35,281 nucleotides of DNA, from assembly GCA_944391115.1 (NCBI GenBank), contig CALXSJ010000029.1, forward strand, positions 1 to 35,281, read 5' to 3'. Source of the DNA: an uncultured Victivallales bacterium. Its GTDB lineage: Bacteria; Verrucomicrobiota; Lentisphaeria; Victivallales; UBA1829. A program made the translations under genes and the position numbers. The notes under the pieces are model-generated. The model saw nothing but the letters and a program-made list of their open reading frames with translations, ran no database searches and was not told the DNA's origin. Shown piece by piece: positions 14,938 through 23,072 of the stretch; positions within the stretch are counted from its first letter, which is position 1; each line of letters opens with the position of its first letter.

Positions 14938-15836
14938 AAAATCCGTTTCCCCTGTCCGTCCATCGGATCGCCGTTCCCGCACCTGCGGGGGTTCCCGGGC
15001 GGGACGCGCTGGAGCGTTCGCTTGCGCTGCTTGCCTCGTTCGGACTGGAGGTGCGGCTCGGCGCGCATGTGTTCGCGGAGTCCGAGGAGACCTATTTCGC
15101 CTCGTCCCGTGAAAACCGCGCCGCCGATTTCAACGCCTTTCTCCATGATCCCGCCGTGGATCTGATCCTCTGCGCCCGGGGCGGATACGGTTCCATGCAG
15201 ATTCTGCCGCTGATCGACTGGGAAACGCTGCGGCGGCGCAATCTGCCCGTGGTCGGATTCAGCGACATTACGGCGCTTCATCTTGCCATGCTGGAAAGAG
15301 GCGCGGGCATTCCCGTCGCCTCGCAGATGGCGGCGCGTCTTGCCGCCGCACTGGAGGATGCGTCTACCGCGGACGGCATGGAACGAGCTCTGCGCCTGGC
15401 GTTTCATTCCGGCGGCACGGCATTCCGGAAGCTTGCCGCGCTTGTTCCCGTCGGAGCCGCCCGCGATGTCGCCGGTTCCGTCGTCTGCGCAAATCTGACG
15501 ATGCTTTCGGCAATGGCCGGCACGCCGTTTCTGCCCGGTTTCAGGGACCGGATCGTGATTCTGGAGGATATCGGGGAAGCGCCGCGGAAAGTCGACCGCG
15601 CTCTGGTTCAGCTGGAACTTTCCGGCATTCTTGCGGAGGCGTCCTGCGTGATCTTCGGCGATTTCACCGACTGCGGCACGCAGGAGGAGATGCTGCGCGT
15701 GTTCCGTCGGTTTGCGGCCGCGTCCGGACTTCCTGTATATGCCGGACTTGCGTTCGGCCATGCGCTGCCGTCCCTCTCCTTTGTCTGCGGCGAGGAGGCG
15801 GAAATCCGTTCCTCCGCGCTCTATTGCCGGACCTGA
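14934..15836 (+). CDS. ldcA: LD-carboxypeptidase (peptidase S66, LdcA family)
   Basis: A 300-residue enzyme starting with GTG at 14934, which overlaps the TPR stop as GTGA, with GGGAGGA upstream. The family triad is present: Ser110 in VVGFSDITALH, Glu211 in ILEDIGEAP and His276 in FGHALPS. The ARGGYGSMQILPLIDW segment that precedes the nucleophile is also typical. S66 enzymes remove the terminal D-alanine from the L,D-linkage of murein tetrapeptides during peptidoglycan recycling in the cytoplasm. Some relatives cleave microcin-type peptides. There is no signal peptide. It ends 10 bases from the convergent gmhB gene, with no terminator between them. Confidence 0.92.
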   Translation: MKNPFPLSVHRIAVPAPAGVPGRDALERSLALLASFGLEVRLGAHVFAESEETYFASSRENRAADFNAFLHDPAVDLILCARGGYGSMQILPLIDWETLRRRNLPVVGFSDITALHLAMLERGAGIPVASQMAARLAAALEDASTADGMERALRLAFHSGGTAFRKLAALVPVGAARDVAGSVVCANLTMLSAMAGTPFLPGFRDRIVILEDIGEAPRKVDRALVQLELSGILAEASCVIFGDFTDCGTQEEMLRVFRRFAAASGLPVYAGLAFGHALPSLSFVCGEEAEIRSSALYCRT

Positions 15837-15846
15837 AGAGCTTTTC

Positions 15847-16410
15847 TCATTCCGTTCCGGAGAGCAGGCGGCGCGCTGCCGCGAGGATGTCCTTTTCCAT
15901 CTGCACGTCTTCGGCGCCGGGCAGGTTCTTTTCTTCGGCGCCATGCCCGGTGAGAACCAGAACCGCGCTCCGGCAGCGGGCGTTTTCCGCAGTCCGGATA
16001 TCCGAAAGCTTGTCGCCGATCAGGAAGGAGTGCGGCAGATCGATGTCAAACTCTTCCGCCGCCTTGAGGAGAAGGCCGGGTTTCGGTTTCCGGCAGTCGC
16101 ATTCGCGTGAAAATTCCGGCACGATCCCTTTCCTGTGATGCGGGCAGTAGTACCATGCGTCGATCCGCGCGTTCTCCGCTTCGAGGAGCGCATTGATCTT
16201 CTGTTCGACGGCCGCAAGCTGCTCCATGGTGAAGTAGCCTCTTGCAACACCGGACTGATTGGAGACCGCGATGACCAGATAGCCGGCTTCGCGCATTTTC
16301 CGGATTGCTTCCGCCGCACCGGGGCAGAGCGCGACCTGTCCGGGATCCGCCAGATAATTCCGTTCTTCGATGATGACTCCGTCCCGGTCAAGAAAAAACG
16401 CTTTTTTCAT
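15847..16410 (-). CDS. gmhB: D-glycero-beta-D-manno-heptose 1,7-bisphosphate 7-phosphatase
   Basis: A 187-residue HAD phosphatase of normal length. HAD motif I is FLDRDGVI (Asp8, Asp10). Motif II is SNQSG at 50-54. Motif III/IV is KPKPG and IGDKLSD with Asp133. The zinc-binding set characteristic of GmhB is complete: Cys89 and His91 in CPHH, Cys104 and Cys106 in ECDC. It removes the 7-phosphate in the ADP-heptose pathway for the lipopolysaccharide inner core, which indicates a Gram-negative envelope. The start follows AAAGGGG. Other heptose genes are not in the window. It converges on the LD-carboxypeptidase gene. I see no promoter as clear as the others upstream. Confidence 0.93.
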   Translation of the reverse strand: MKKAFFLDRDGVIIEERNYLADPGQVALCPGAAEAIRKMREAGYLVIAVSNQSGVARGYFTMEQLAAVEQKINALLEAENARIDAWYYCPHHRKGIVPEFSRECDCRKPKPGLLLKAAEEFDIDLPHSFLIGDKLSDIRTAENARCRSAVLVLTGHGAEEKNLPGAEDVQMEKDILAAARRLLSGTE

Positions 16411-16505
16411 CTTTCCCCTTTCTCAAAACTTGAATGCGTGAAACCATACACCGCAAAACGGGAAATGAAAAACGGGAAAAAATTTTTTTTCGGGATTTTT
16501 CAGGT

Positions 16506-16533
16506 TTGACTTGCGCCTTCCCCGCGTTACATT
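16506..16533 (+). promoter_or_regulatory. Promoter of larB
   Basis: TTGACT (16506-16511), a 16-base spacer and TACATT (16528-16533). The leader is about 20 bases and contains the Shine-Dalgarno AGGGAG. Confidence 0.7.
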
Positions 16534-16560
16534 ACGGAAAAGGATCAGGGAGTTGCGCTC

Positions 16561-17241
16561 ATGATGGGAAACGATCTTTCACAATATGCGGAGCTGGATC
16601 TCGACCGTTTGAACCGCTGCGGTTTTCCGGAATTCATCTACGGAGCGGGAAAAACTGCGGAACAGATTGCGGGAATCATGCGGAAACTGGCGGGGGAGGG
16701 GCATCCGGCTCTTGCCACGCGGGTGCCGCCGGAATATGCGGAACGGATCCGTGCGGAGCTTCCCGAGGCGGAGTATGACCCCGCCGCGCGGACGCTGTGC
16801 ATCCGCTGCGGGATTTGTACCCGGAAGGGGAACGTCGCTGTGATTTGTGCCGGGACATCGGATCTCCCCGTTGCGCGGGAGGCTGTTGTCACGCTGGAAA
16901 TCTGCGGATATGCCTGCAGTCTGCTTCCGGACTGCGGCGTGGCGGGAATCAAACGCCTGCTTTCCAAGGCGGAGCAGCTGCGGCGCGCGGATGTCGTGAT
17001 CGCCGTGGCGGGCATGGAAGGGGCGCTCCCGAGCGTGGTCGCCGGTCTGGTGCCTTCTCCGGTCATTGCCGTTCCGACCAGTGTCGGCTACGGCGCTTCA
17101 TTTCAGGGAATGGCCGCGCTGCTTGCAATGCTGAACAGCTGCGCAAGCGGCGTGACGGTGGTGAATATCGACAACGGATTCGGTGCGGCCTGCGCGGCGG
17201 TCCGAATGCTGAATCATCTGCGGAATCCGGAAGCTGTCTGA
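16561..17241 (+). CDS. larB: LarB, nickel-pincer cofactor biosynthesis carboxylase/hydrolase
   Basis: A 226-residue protein. The N-terminal signature DLDRLNRCGFPEFIYGAGKT is the LarB hallmark. The C-terminal half carries PurE-like segments: VAVICAGTSDLPVAREA, VVIAVAGMEGALPSVVAGLV, AVPTSVGYGASFQG and the closing VNIDNGFGA. LarB carboxylates nicotinic acid adenine dinucleotide and hydrolyses it to the mononucleotide, the first step toward the nickel-pincer nucleotide of lactate racemase and related LarA-type isomerases and epimerases. LarC, LarE and LarA are not in the window, so they must be encoded elsewhere. Two ATG codons (16561, 16564) stand in tandem; the first has good spacing. The adjacent esterase gene is 111 bases away and may be separate. 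Confidence 0.93.
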   Translation: MMGNDLSQYAELDLDRLNRCGFPEFIYGAGKTAEQIAGIMRKLAGEGHPALATRVPPEYAERIRAELPEAEYDPAARTLCIRCGICTRKGNVAVICAGTSDLPVAREAVVTLEICGYACSLLPDCGVAGIKRLLSKAEQLRRADVVIAVAGMEGALPSVVAGLVPSPVIAVPTSVGYGASFQGMAALLAMLNSCASGVTVVNIDNGFGAACAAVRMLNHLRNPEAV

Positions 17242-17309
17242 CGCGCCCGGAAAAACAGGCGGCCGAGACGAGGATTCTCTGCCGCCGGAGCGTTTTGGAA
17301 AAAGGGTTC

Positions 17310-17325
17310 TTCAAATCGGTTTGAA
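17310..17325. promoter_or_regulatory. Inverted repeat upstream of the acetyl esterase
   Basis: TTCAAA and TTTGAA are separated by TCGG, 28 bases before the esterase start. The symmetry suits a dimeric regulator, but no clear -35/-10 pair accompanies it. The 111-base gap holds nothing else distinct. Confidence 0.35.
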
Positions 17326-17352
17326 AATATCTGACAAGGAGAGGATGAAAAG

Positions 17353-18705
17353 ATGAAAAAGATTGGATTTGTCCTGTTTCTGGCTGCGGGATGTCTGCTG
17401 CGGATCGCCGCGCAGGAACTGATTCTGACGGCAGGCACGGACAGGCCGGAGGCGCGTTACAAACGGAATGAGACGGCAATCTTCCGGGTTGCCTTGCAGG
17501 ATGCCTCCGGCAAGCCTGTTGCAGGGAAGACGATCCATTATCTTCTGACCGGCGACGCGGGGCTGAAACAGGAAGGAAAACTGACTTCCGGAGAGAACCC
17601 GCAGATTCTGAAAGCCTCGCTGAAGACGCCCGGTTTCATCCTGCTGAAGACCTGGCTGCCGGAAACGCCGCGGAAAGCCGTCTGCGCGGGCGCCGGATTC
17701 GAACCGGAAAAGATTGTTCCCGCGACACCGGAACCCGCGGATTTTGACGCCTACTGGGCGAAGGAGCTTGAACAGCTGAAAAAACGGGCCTCCGGCATGA
17801 GAATTACGGTGAAGGAGATCATGCCTTATCCGAAATACAAGGATTCCTGCCGGATGTATGACATCCGCCTTGAGGACGGCGTGCTGAACGCCACGGGGAC
17901 GCTGGCGGTTCCGATTCAGGCGAAAGAGAAGGGGCATCCGATCATCATGACCTTCAACGGCGCCAGCGGAATCGGAAGCGTGAGTCCCGATCTGCCGAGT
18001 CAGGCCAGAAGTTACAACGCTCTTGTTTTCCGCATGAATCTGCATGACACCGTCAACTATGTCCCGAAACGGGAGGATGTGATCCGGATGCGGAAACTGC
18101 CGCAGATCCGCGGATATCAGTTCCGGGATGCGGACAAGCCGGAAAAATACGGCGTGGGGGATGTCTTCCGCCGCGTCCTGCGCTGCCGGGAATACTTGAA
18201 AACCCGTCCGGAGTGGGACGGGAAGACGATCATTGTGCGGGGGGGAAGTCTCGGCGGCGCACAGGCGATTGTGGCGGCGGCGAACGACCCGTATGTGAAG
18301 CTCTGCGTCGCCGGAGCTCCCGCGATGTGCAATCATCTGGGCTGGAAGAAAGATCAGTTCAGCGGATGGCCGAATCTTTTCCGGAACAGCCAGTATGTCA
18401 GGGATGTTGCGAAACGGGCGGGCGCGGAAAAGACGATGCCGTATTTTGACATCGTCAATTTTGCAAAACGGGTGCGCTGTGATACGGTGATGAGCGTCGG
18501 ATTCATTGACGCGGTCTGTCCGGCGACAAGTATTTACGCCGCTTACAATGTCCTCGGAACTCCGAAGAAAATCATGTATGAAGTTCCCCTGGGGGATCAC
18601 GGGGCCAACTACGATCCGTCCCCGAAGAAGAAACCGGGCGTTTTCGGTTACGGCGGGGCGCAGGTGAGCGCTCTGATCCGGGCTCTTTCCCAGTCCGGGA
18701 AATGA
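17353..18705 (+). CDS. Secreted acetyl xylan esterase-like hydrolase (CE7/AXE1)
   Basis: A 450-residue protein with a signal peptide (1-20, ending RIAA-Q) and a strong Shine-Dalgarno (AAGGAGAGG). Residues about 21-115 form an Ig-like beta domain (FRVALQDASGKPVAGKTI) that many secreted family members carry. Residues about 125-450 form an alpha/beta hydrolase. The nucleophile is Ser299 in RGGSLGGAQA, the acid is Asp386 in GFIDAVCPATS, and the base is His416 in GDHG. FDAYW near residue 131 and the FIDAVCPATSIYAAYN block are typical of CE7 acetyl esterases and cephalosporin C deacetylases. It probably removes acetyl groups from xylo- or manno-oligosaccharides outside the cytoplasm. A terminator follows at 18757. 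Confidence 0.9.
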   Translation: MKKIGFVLFLAAGCLLRIAAQELILTAGTDRPEARYKRNETAIFRVALQDASGKPVAGKTIHYLLTGDAGLKQEGKLTSGENPQILKASLKTPGFILLKTWLPETPRKAVCAGAGFEPEKIVPATPEPADFDAYWAKELEQLKKRASGMRITVKEIMPYPKYKDSCRMYDIRLEDGVLNATGTLAVPIQAKEKGHPIIMTFNGASGIGSVSPDLPSQARSYNALVFRMNLHDTVNYVPKREDVIRMRKLPQIRGYQFRDADKPEKYGVGDVFRRVLRCREYLKTRPEWDGKTIIVRGGSLGGAQAIVAAANDPYVKLCVAGAPAMCNHLGWKKDQFSGWPNLFRNSQYVRDVAKRAGAEKTMPYFDIVNFAKRVRCDTVMSVGFIDAVCPATSIYAAYNVLGTPKKIMYEVPLGDHGANYDPSPKKKPGVFGYGGAQVSALIRALSQSGK

Positions 18706-18756
18706 TGAGCGCTCCCGGAGAAAATCCGGCATCCGCCTGATTGTTCCGGAATTTCC

Positions 18757-18793
18757 GCTCCGCGTCTCTTTTCAGATGGCGCGGAGCTTTTTT
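18757..18793 (+). terminator. Rho-independent terminator after the acetyl esterase
   Basis: A perfect eight-pair stem (GCTCCGCG and CGCGGAGC) with a 15-base loop is followed by six T. It ends the 17353 transcript just before the next promoter. Confidence 0.85.
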
Positions 18794-18831
18794 CTTCCGC
18801 CGCTCCCGGCGCGGAATTTGCGGACCGGAGT

Positions 18832-18860
18832 TTGCCTTTTGGGGCAGATGAGGGTATATT
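18832..18860 (+). promoter_or_regulatory. Promoter of the alpha-galactosidase gene
   Basis: TTGCCT (18832-18837), a 17-base spacer and TATATT (18855-18860). The predicted transcript starts near 18867. This rules out the upstream in-frame start at 18832 and fixes the ATG at 18904. Confidence 0.75.
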
Positions 18861-18903
18861 ACTCCAAAAAAGAACCATCAATTCAACATCGCAAGGAACC
18901 GCC

Positions 18904-21093
18904 ATGTCCATCCGATTTTCTGAAAGCCGGAAACTTTTCATCCTTTCCGGCAAAACGATTTCCTACGTTTTTTACATTGACGCCAACGGCCGGCCTGTGC
19001 ACCTCCATTTCGGAGGGAAAGTCCTCGGGGAGGAGGGACTTGTCCCGCAGGAGATCCGGAAAGGGCATTCCTCGTTTTCCCCCTGGGGGCCGGGGGAGAA
19101 TCCCAAGGACAGTCCGGACGCCCTCCCGCTGGAGTTCTCCGGATTCAATACCGGGGATTTCCGGATCGGATCGGCAACCGTTCTCACGGAGAACGGATCG
19201 CAGATCACTGACGCGCTTTATGTCTCCCACCGGATTTATCCCGGGAAAGGAGCTTCCGCCGGACTGCCCTGCGCTTATGCCGGGGAGACGGGCAATGTCG
19301 AAACTTTGGAAGTCACCCTGCGCGACACCGCCTGCGAGGTCGAATTCGTGCTGCGCTATTCGGTTTTCGAGGATTGCGACACGATTGTCCGCTCCGTCCG
19401 TGCGGTCAACCGCTCCGCCTCTCCTGTTGTGCTCCGTCGCCTGATGAGCGCGCAGCTTGATCTGCCGCATACGGCATTCGATTTCATTCAGCTGAGCGGT
19501 TCGTGGGCGCGGGAGCGTCATGCGGAACGGACTCCGCTGCATCCCGGAATCCAGGCGATCCGCAGTGTGCGCGGAGCGTCCGGACATCAGAACAGTCCGG
19601 CGATCGCACTGGCCGCGCATGACGCAACGGAATATTCCGGGGACGTCTGCGGAGCGCTTCTGGCATACAGCGGCAATTTCCTGATCGAAACGGAATGCGA
19701 ACAGTACGGGACGGCCCGGCTTGTGCTCGGCATCAACCCGGAGATGTTCTCCTGGACGCTCGCTCCCGGAGAAGCGTTTGAAACTCCGGAAGCCTGCCTG
19801 ACCTTCTCCGGGGAGGGGCTCGGACGCATGTCGCGCAATTTCCATGATTTCATGCGGAATCATCTGATCCGGGACGGCTGGGCGCGGAAAAAGCGTCCGC
19901 TTCTCGTGAACAGCTGGGAAGCCGCCTATTTCGATTTCGATTCGGAAAAACTTCTCGGCATTGCGAAGAGTGCGGCCGAGCTTGGAATTGAGATGCTGGT
20001 GCTGGACGACGGCTGGTTCGGCGAGCGCAACGACGACACGACTTCTCTCGGCGACTGGTTTGTGAATACGGCCAAGATCGGCGATCTCGGCGGACTGGTG
20101 AGAAAGATCAATGCCCTCGGATTGAAATTCGGACTCTGGTTCGAACCGGAAATGATCTCGGAAAAAAGCCTGCTTTACCGGGAGCATCCCGACTGGGTTC
20201 TGCATGAGCCCGGGCGGCGGCGTTCCATCGGACGGCAGCAGATGGTGCTGGACATGTCCCGTCCGGAGGTCGTGCAGTATCTTTTCGACACGATTGCGGG
20301 GGTTCTGCGCTCGGCCAACATCGAATACATCAAATGGGACATGAACCGCAATCTGACGGAGGTGTATTCCGCCGCCCTGCCGCCGGAGCGCCAGGGGGAG
20401 GTCGCGCACCGTTACGTGCTTGGCGTCTACCGCCTCCACGAGATGCTGCTGGAGGCGTTTCCGGGGCTTCTGATCGAAGGCTGTTCGGGCGGCGGCGGCC
20501 GTTTCGACGCGGGAATGCTCGGCTACGTTCCGCAGATCTGGTGCAGCGACGACACCGATGCGATGGAGCGCATCCGGATTCAGCTCGGGACCTCTCTTTT
20601 CTACCCCGTCGGCGCGATGGGCGCCCATGTTTCCGTCTGCCCGAACCACATCACGGGCAGAAGCACGCCGTTTGCCACGCGGGGCAACATTGCGCTTTCC
20701 GGCACATTCGGCTATGAACTGGATCTGACAAAGCTTTCGGAAGAGGAGCGGGAGATGGTCCGCGTCCAGGTCGCCGAGTATCATAAATATCATGACCTGA
20801 TCGCATGCGGCGACCTCTACCGCCTTTCAAACGCTTTTTCCGTCAATGCCTTCGATGCGTGGATGTATGTGTCCCCGGACCGCCGGGAGGCTCTGATTAC
20901 CGCGGTTTGCCGCTTTGACGAACCGAATTCCTGTGTCCGTTTCGTATGTCCGCGCGGTCTGGATCCGGAGAGGATATACGAAATGGACGGCATGCGCGTT
21001 TCGGGAGCGACGCTGATGGCGCTCGGCATACAGGTGAAATCTCTTGCCGGAGACGGCGCAAGCCGTCTGTATTATCTGAGGGCTCTCTCCTGA
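18904..21093 (+). CDS. Alpha-galactosidase, GH36
   Basis: A 729-residue cytoplasmic enzyme, the usual length for bacterial tetrameric GH36 (AgaA/RafA group). The start at 18904 follows AAGGA and lies after the mapped promoter. Domains are an N-terminal beta-supersandwich (about 1-320), the (beta/alpha)8 barrel (about 325-650) and a C-terminal beta domain. Barrel motifs include NSWEAAYFDF, VLDDGWFG and GLWFEPEMIS. The nucleophile is Asp479 in YIKWDMNR. The acid/base Asp lies in CSDDTDAMER near 550. EGCSGGGGRFD is the sugar-binding loop that is diagnostic of this group. It releases alpha-1,6-galactose from melibiose, raffinose-type sugars or galactomannan fragments. There is no signal peptide, so substrates must be imported. 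It is monocistronic as far as can be seen. Confidence 0.95.
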   Translation: MSIRFSESRKLFILSGKTISYVFYIDANGRPVHLHFGGKVLGEEGLVPQEIRKGHSSFSPWGPGENPKDSPDALPLEFSGFNTGDFRIGSATVLTENGSQITDALYVSHRIYPGKGASAGLPCAYAGETGNVETLEVTLRDTACEVEFVLRYSVFEDCDTIVRSVRAVNRSASPVVLRRLMSAQLDLPHTAFDFIQLSGSWARERHAERTPLHPGIQAIRSVRGASGHQNSPAIALAAHDATEYSGDVCGALLAYSGNFLIETECEQYGTARLVLGINPEMFSWTLAPGEAFETPEACLTFSGEGLGRMSRNFHDFMRNHLIRDGWARKKRPLLVNSWEAAYFDFDSEKLLGIAKSAAELGIEMLVLDDGWFGERNDDTTSLGDWFVNTAKIGDLGGLVRKINALGLKFGLWFEPEMISEKSLLYREHPDWVLHEPGRRRSIGRQQMVLDMSRPEVVQYLFDTIAGVLRSANIEYIKWDMNRNLTEVYSAALPPERQGEVAHRYVLGVYRLHEMLLEAFPGLLIEGCSGGGGRFDAGMLGYVPQIWCSDDTDAMERIRIQLGTSLFYPVGAMGAHVSVCPNHITGRSTPFATRGNIALSGTFGYELDLTKLSEEEREMVRVQVAEYHKYHDLIACGDLYRLSNAFSVNAFDAWMYVSPDRREALITAVCRFDEPNSCVRFVCPRGLDPERIYEMDGMRVSGATLMALGIQVKSLAGDGASRLYYLRALS

Positions 21094-21143
21094 AACGGAA
21101 CGTTTCTGCATGCGGAGGGTGGAGGAAAAACTCAATTCCGCGC

Positions 21144-21172
21144 TTGTTTTTCCGGCGGCGGCATGATATTTT
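21144..21172 (+). promoter_or_regulatory. Promoter of the lipoprotein-tautomerase operon
   Basis: TTGTTT (21144-21149), a 17-base spacer and TATTTT (21167-21172). The leader is about 34 bases. The -35 is only a half match. Confidence 0.5.
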
Positions 21173-21212
21173 CCTCATGAGGATGTGAAACATAAGAAAA
21201 TACGGAGTGATT

Positions 21213-22610
21213 ATGCGTCTGACTGGACTTCTGCTGTTGTTTTTTTCGGCAATGCTGGCGGTTTCCTGCGCCTCTTCTCCGGAAGAGGAACCCGCGGAGC
21301 AGCCCGATTTCTTCCGCGGGGCCGACTTTGTGAGCGCCATGGGAAATATTGCGGGGGCGCTTCGGGACGGCAGGGTTTTCATCCGGGACACGGAGGGATA
21401 CAACCGGGTTTTCGGGTTTGACAATTTCCGTTTCACGGAAAAAAATGTGCGGCCCGTGAGCATTTTTTTCCTGCCGGAGACAAACCGTTTCCATTGTGCC
21501 GCGCTGGTTCGGGATTCCGGATCGGCGGACCGTCCGTATCAGCTTGTCTTTTTCACGGGGGCGGCGGCGCAGGGAGCTCCGCTTTCCCTCGTCGGCGTCG
21601 GAAAGGCGGAAAGGATGTATCAGCGTCCGCCTGCGGTTCTTCCGGAACCTTCTGTCTTGCGCGCTGTCTGTGAAGCCATGCGGGAGAAACTCCGCTCGGG
21701 CGCGATTGTCTGGGACCGGGAGGATTCCGCGGACGGGGACGGACTGTCAGGGAAGGGTGACAATGCCGTCCGGAAGGAAAAATCCGCGTTTTATTTTCTG
21801 GAACGGGACTGGTGGAGGGACTGTCTCATGCAGGTGAACGGCACTTTGCGTCTGTCGGAACGCGATCTTTCTCTCGGCGGCGTATCCGTGTCTCCGGAGG
21901 GGGAGATCACCCTGAGCTGCGGCGTCCGGCCGCTGACGGTCCGGACAACGGGGCGGATGATTTCCTATGCCGTTCTGAACGTGGTGATGCATGCCGACGG
22001 CACTCTGCTCCGCACGGAAAAAGGAGGAGAACACTCTTTCGAGGATGCGCTGAGCGTGATCCTCTATCCTTTTTCCCAGCAGGACAATGATGAGATCTAC
22101 CGGGCGGTATTCAACTGTCTTTTCGAGCGGAGCGCGTCGAAGGTGAACGGCGCCGCTCCGGCGGAAAAATTCCGTTTCCTGCTTGTCCCGGAAACGGCCT
22201 CTCCGGATTTCATGTTGAAATATTCCTGGAGCGGGAGGCTTCCCGTCCGAAGTCCTTTTGTGCGAAGCTGGGATCTGGGGATTCCATTCAACGAGAAGGC
22301 CGGCCGTTACACCGGGCTGGGAAACGGGGAGTATTATTATTCCGCGGGGGCGATCCGTCCGGTGGATGCTTCGACGGCATATGTCATGGGGAGCATTCTC
22401 TGTCTTCCCCCGTCTGCACTTTCCGGAAAAGACGCGGCGAAAATCAGGGAAATGCCGGCGCTTGAGGACGCTTCCGTGCGCTTCAACGGGCCGGTCGGGT
22501 ATCTGAAGTTGAAAAAGGGATTTTTCGGATGGTATGTCGAGCGGGATTCCATTGTTCCGCTGGCGAAGCCGTCCGCAGAAAAAACGGGGAACGGAAAACA
22601 GAAAAACTGA
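21213..22610 (+). CDS. Lipoprotein of unknown function
   Basis: A 465-residue protein. The ATG at 21213 (CGGAG five bases upstream) is preferred to the GTG at 21207. The signal peptide MRLTGLLLLFFSAMLAVSC ends in the lipobox AVSC, and the following Ala-Ser is neutral, consistent with outer-membrane sorting by the usual +2 rule. The mature protein begins with an acidic linker (SSPEEEPAEQPD) and then alternates beta strands and short helices. I recognise no domain. A segment of conserved look is GNGEYYYSAGAIRPVDASTAYVMG near residue 370. The last 40 residues form a basic tail (KPSAEKTGNGKQKN). The tautomerase gene begins 17 bases downstream, so the two share a transcript. Its function is unknown. 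Confidence 0.75.
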   Translation: MRLTGLLLLFFSAMLAVSCASSPEEEPAEQPDFFRGADFVSAMGNIAGALRDGRVFIRDTEGYNRVFGFDNFRFTEKNVRPVSIFFLPETNRFHCAALVRDSGSADRPYQLVFFTGAAAQGAPLSLVGVGKAERMYQRPPAVLPEPSVLRAVCEAMREKLRSGAIVWDREDSADGDGLSGKGDNAVRKEKSAFYFLERDWWRDCLMQVNGTLRLSERDLSLGGVSVSPEGEITLSCGVRPLTVRTTGRMISYAVLNVVMHADGTLLRTEKGGEHSFEDALSVILYPFSQQDNDEIYRAVFNCLFERSASKVNGAAPAEKFRFLLVPETASPDFMLKYSWSGRLPVRSPFVRSWDLGIPFNEKAGRYTGLGNGEYYYSAGAIRPVDASTAYVMGSILCLPPSALSGKDAAKIREMPALEDASVRFNGPVGYLKLKKGFFGWYVERDSIVPLAKPSAEKTGNGKQKN

Positions 22611-22627
22611 AACGGAAGGGGGATTTT

Positions 22628-22975
22628 ATGCCGACTGTAAAACTCACAATCTCAAAAAAGTTCGACCGGAATGAGAAGGAAAATCTGGCCCTGGAGCTGA
22701 CCTCCATTGTCGCGAAGGAAATCGGCAAGCCGGAATCCGTGACCCAGGCGATCGTGGAAGACGATGCCTGCGTTTCATTCGGCGGCAATTTTCTGGCGCC
22801 GTCGGCGTTTCTTGCGGTCATGAGCATCGGCGGATTGAATCAGGAGGTCTGCAAGCGTCTTTCCGCGGCGATCTGCGCCCTGCTCGGGCGATACGGCGTC
22901 AGCGGACAGCGCATTTACATCAATTTCTCGGAAAAGAAAGCCGCCGAATGGGGCTGGAACTCCGATACCTTCTGA
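22628..22975 (+). CDS. MIF-type tautomerase
   Basis: A 115-residue protein starting at 22628 after AAGGGGG. After removal of Met the N-terminal Pro is exposed, as required for the catalytic base of the tautomerase superfamily. Similarity runs over the full length of the macrophage migration inhibitory factor branch: the GKPESV motif with the conserved Lys, VSFGG, MSIGGL, RIYINF, and the terminal WGWNSDTF. Vertebrate MIF has a CxxC redox motif, and here the corresponding position reads APSA. Bacterial MIF homologues tautomerise keto-enol acids such as phenylpyruvate, but natural substrates are mostly unknown. It is the second gene of the lipoprotein operon and is followed by a strong terminator. 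Confidence 0.9.
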   Translation: MPTVKLTISKKFDRNEKENLALELTSIVAKEIGKPESVTQAIVEDDACVSFGGNFLAPSAFLAVMSIGGLNQEVCKRLSAAICALLGRYGVSGQRIYINFSEKKAAEWGWNSDTF

Positions 22976-22993
22976 AATCCTTTCTGAAAAAAG

Positions 22994-23040
22994 AAACACC
23001 GTCCGGATCGCCACGGATACCGGACGGTGTTTTTGTATTT
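22994..23040. terminator. Bidirectional rho-independent terminator
   Basis: A perfect 13-pair stem (AAACACCGTCCGG, 22994-23006, with its complement, 23020-23032) has a 13-base loop. T runs lie on both sides, so it can end the plus-strand tautomerase transcript and the convergent minus-strand operon. Confidence 0.9.
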
Positions 23041-23072
23041 TTCCGGCGGAGGTGGATACGGATGCGCCTCTC

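Noticed and set aside
13069-14982. 637-codon minus-strand frame opposite the TPR protein
   Set aside because: No motif, no ribosome site, and the plus-strand frame shows clear TPR repeats.
18883-20793. 636-codon open frame on the minus strand opposite the alpha-galactosidase
   Set aside because: Long antisense frame caused by GC-rich codon use. It has no family motifs, while the plus-strand frame has a complete GH36 active site.
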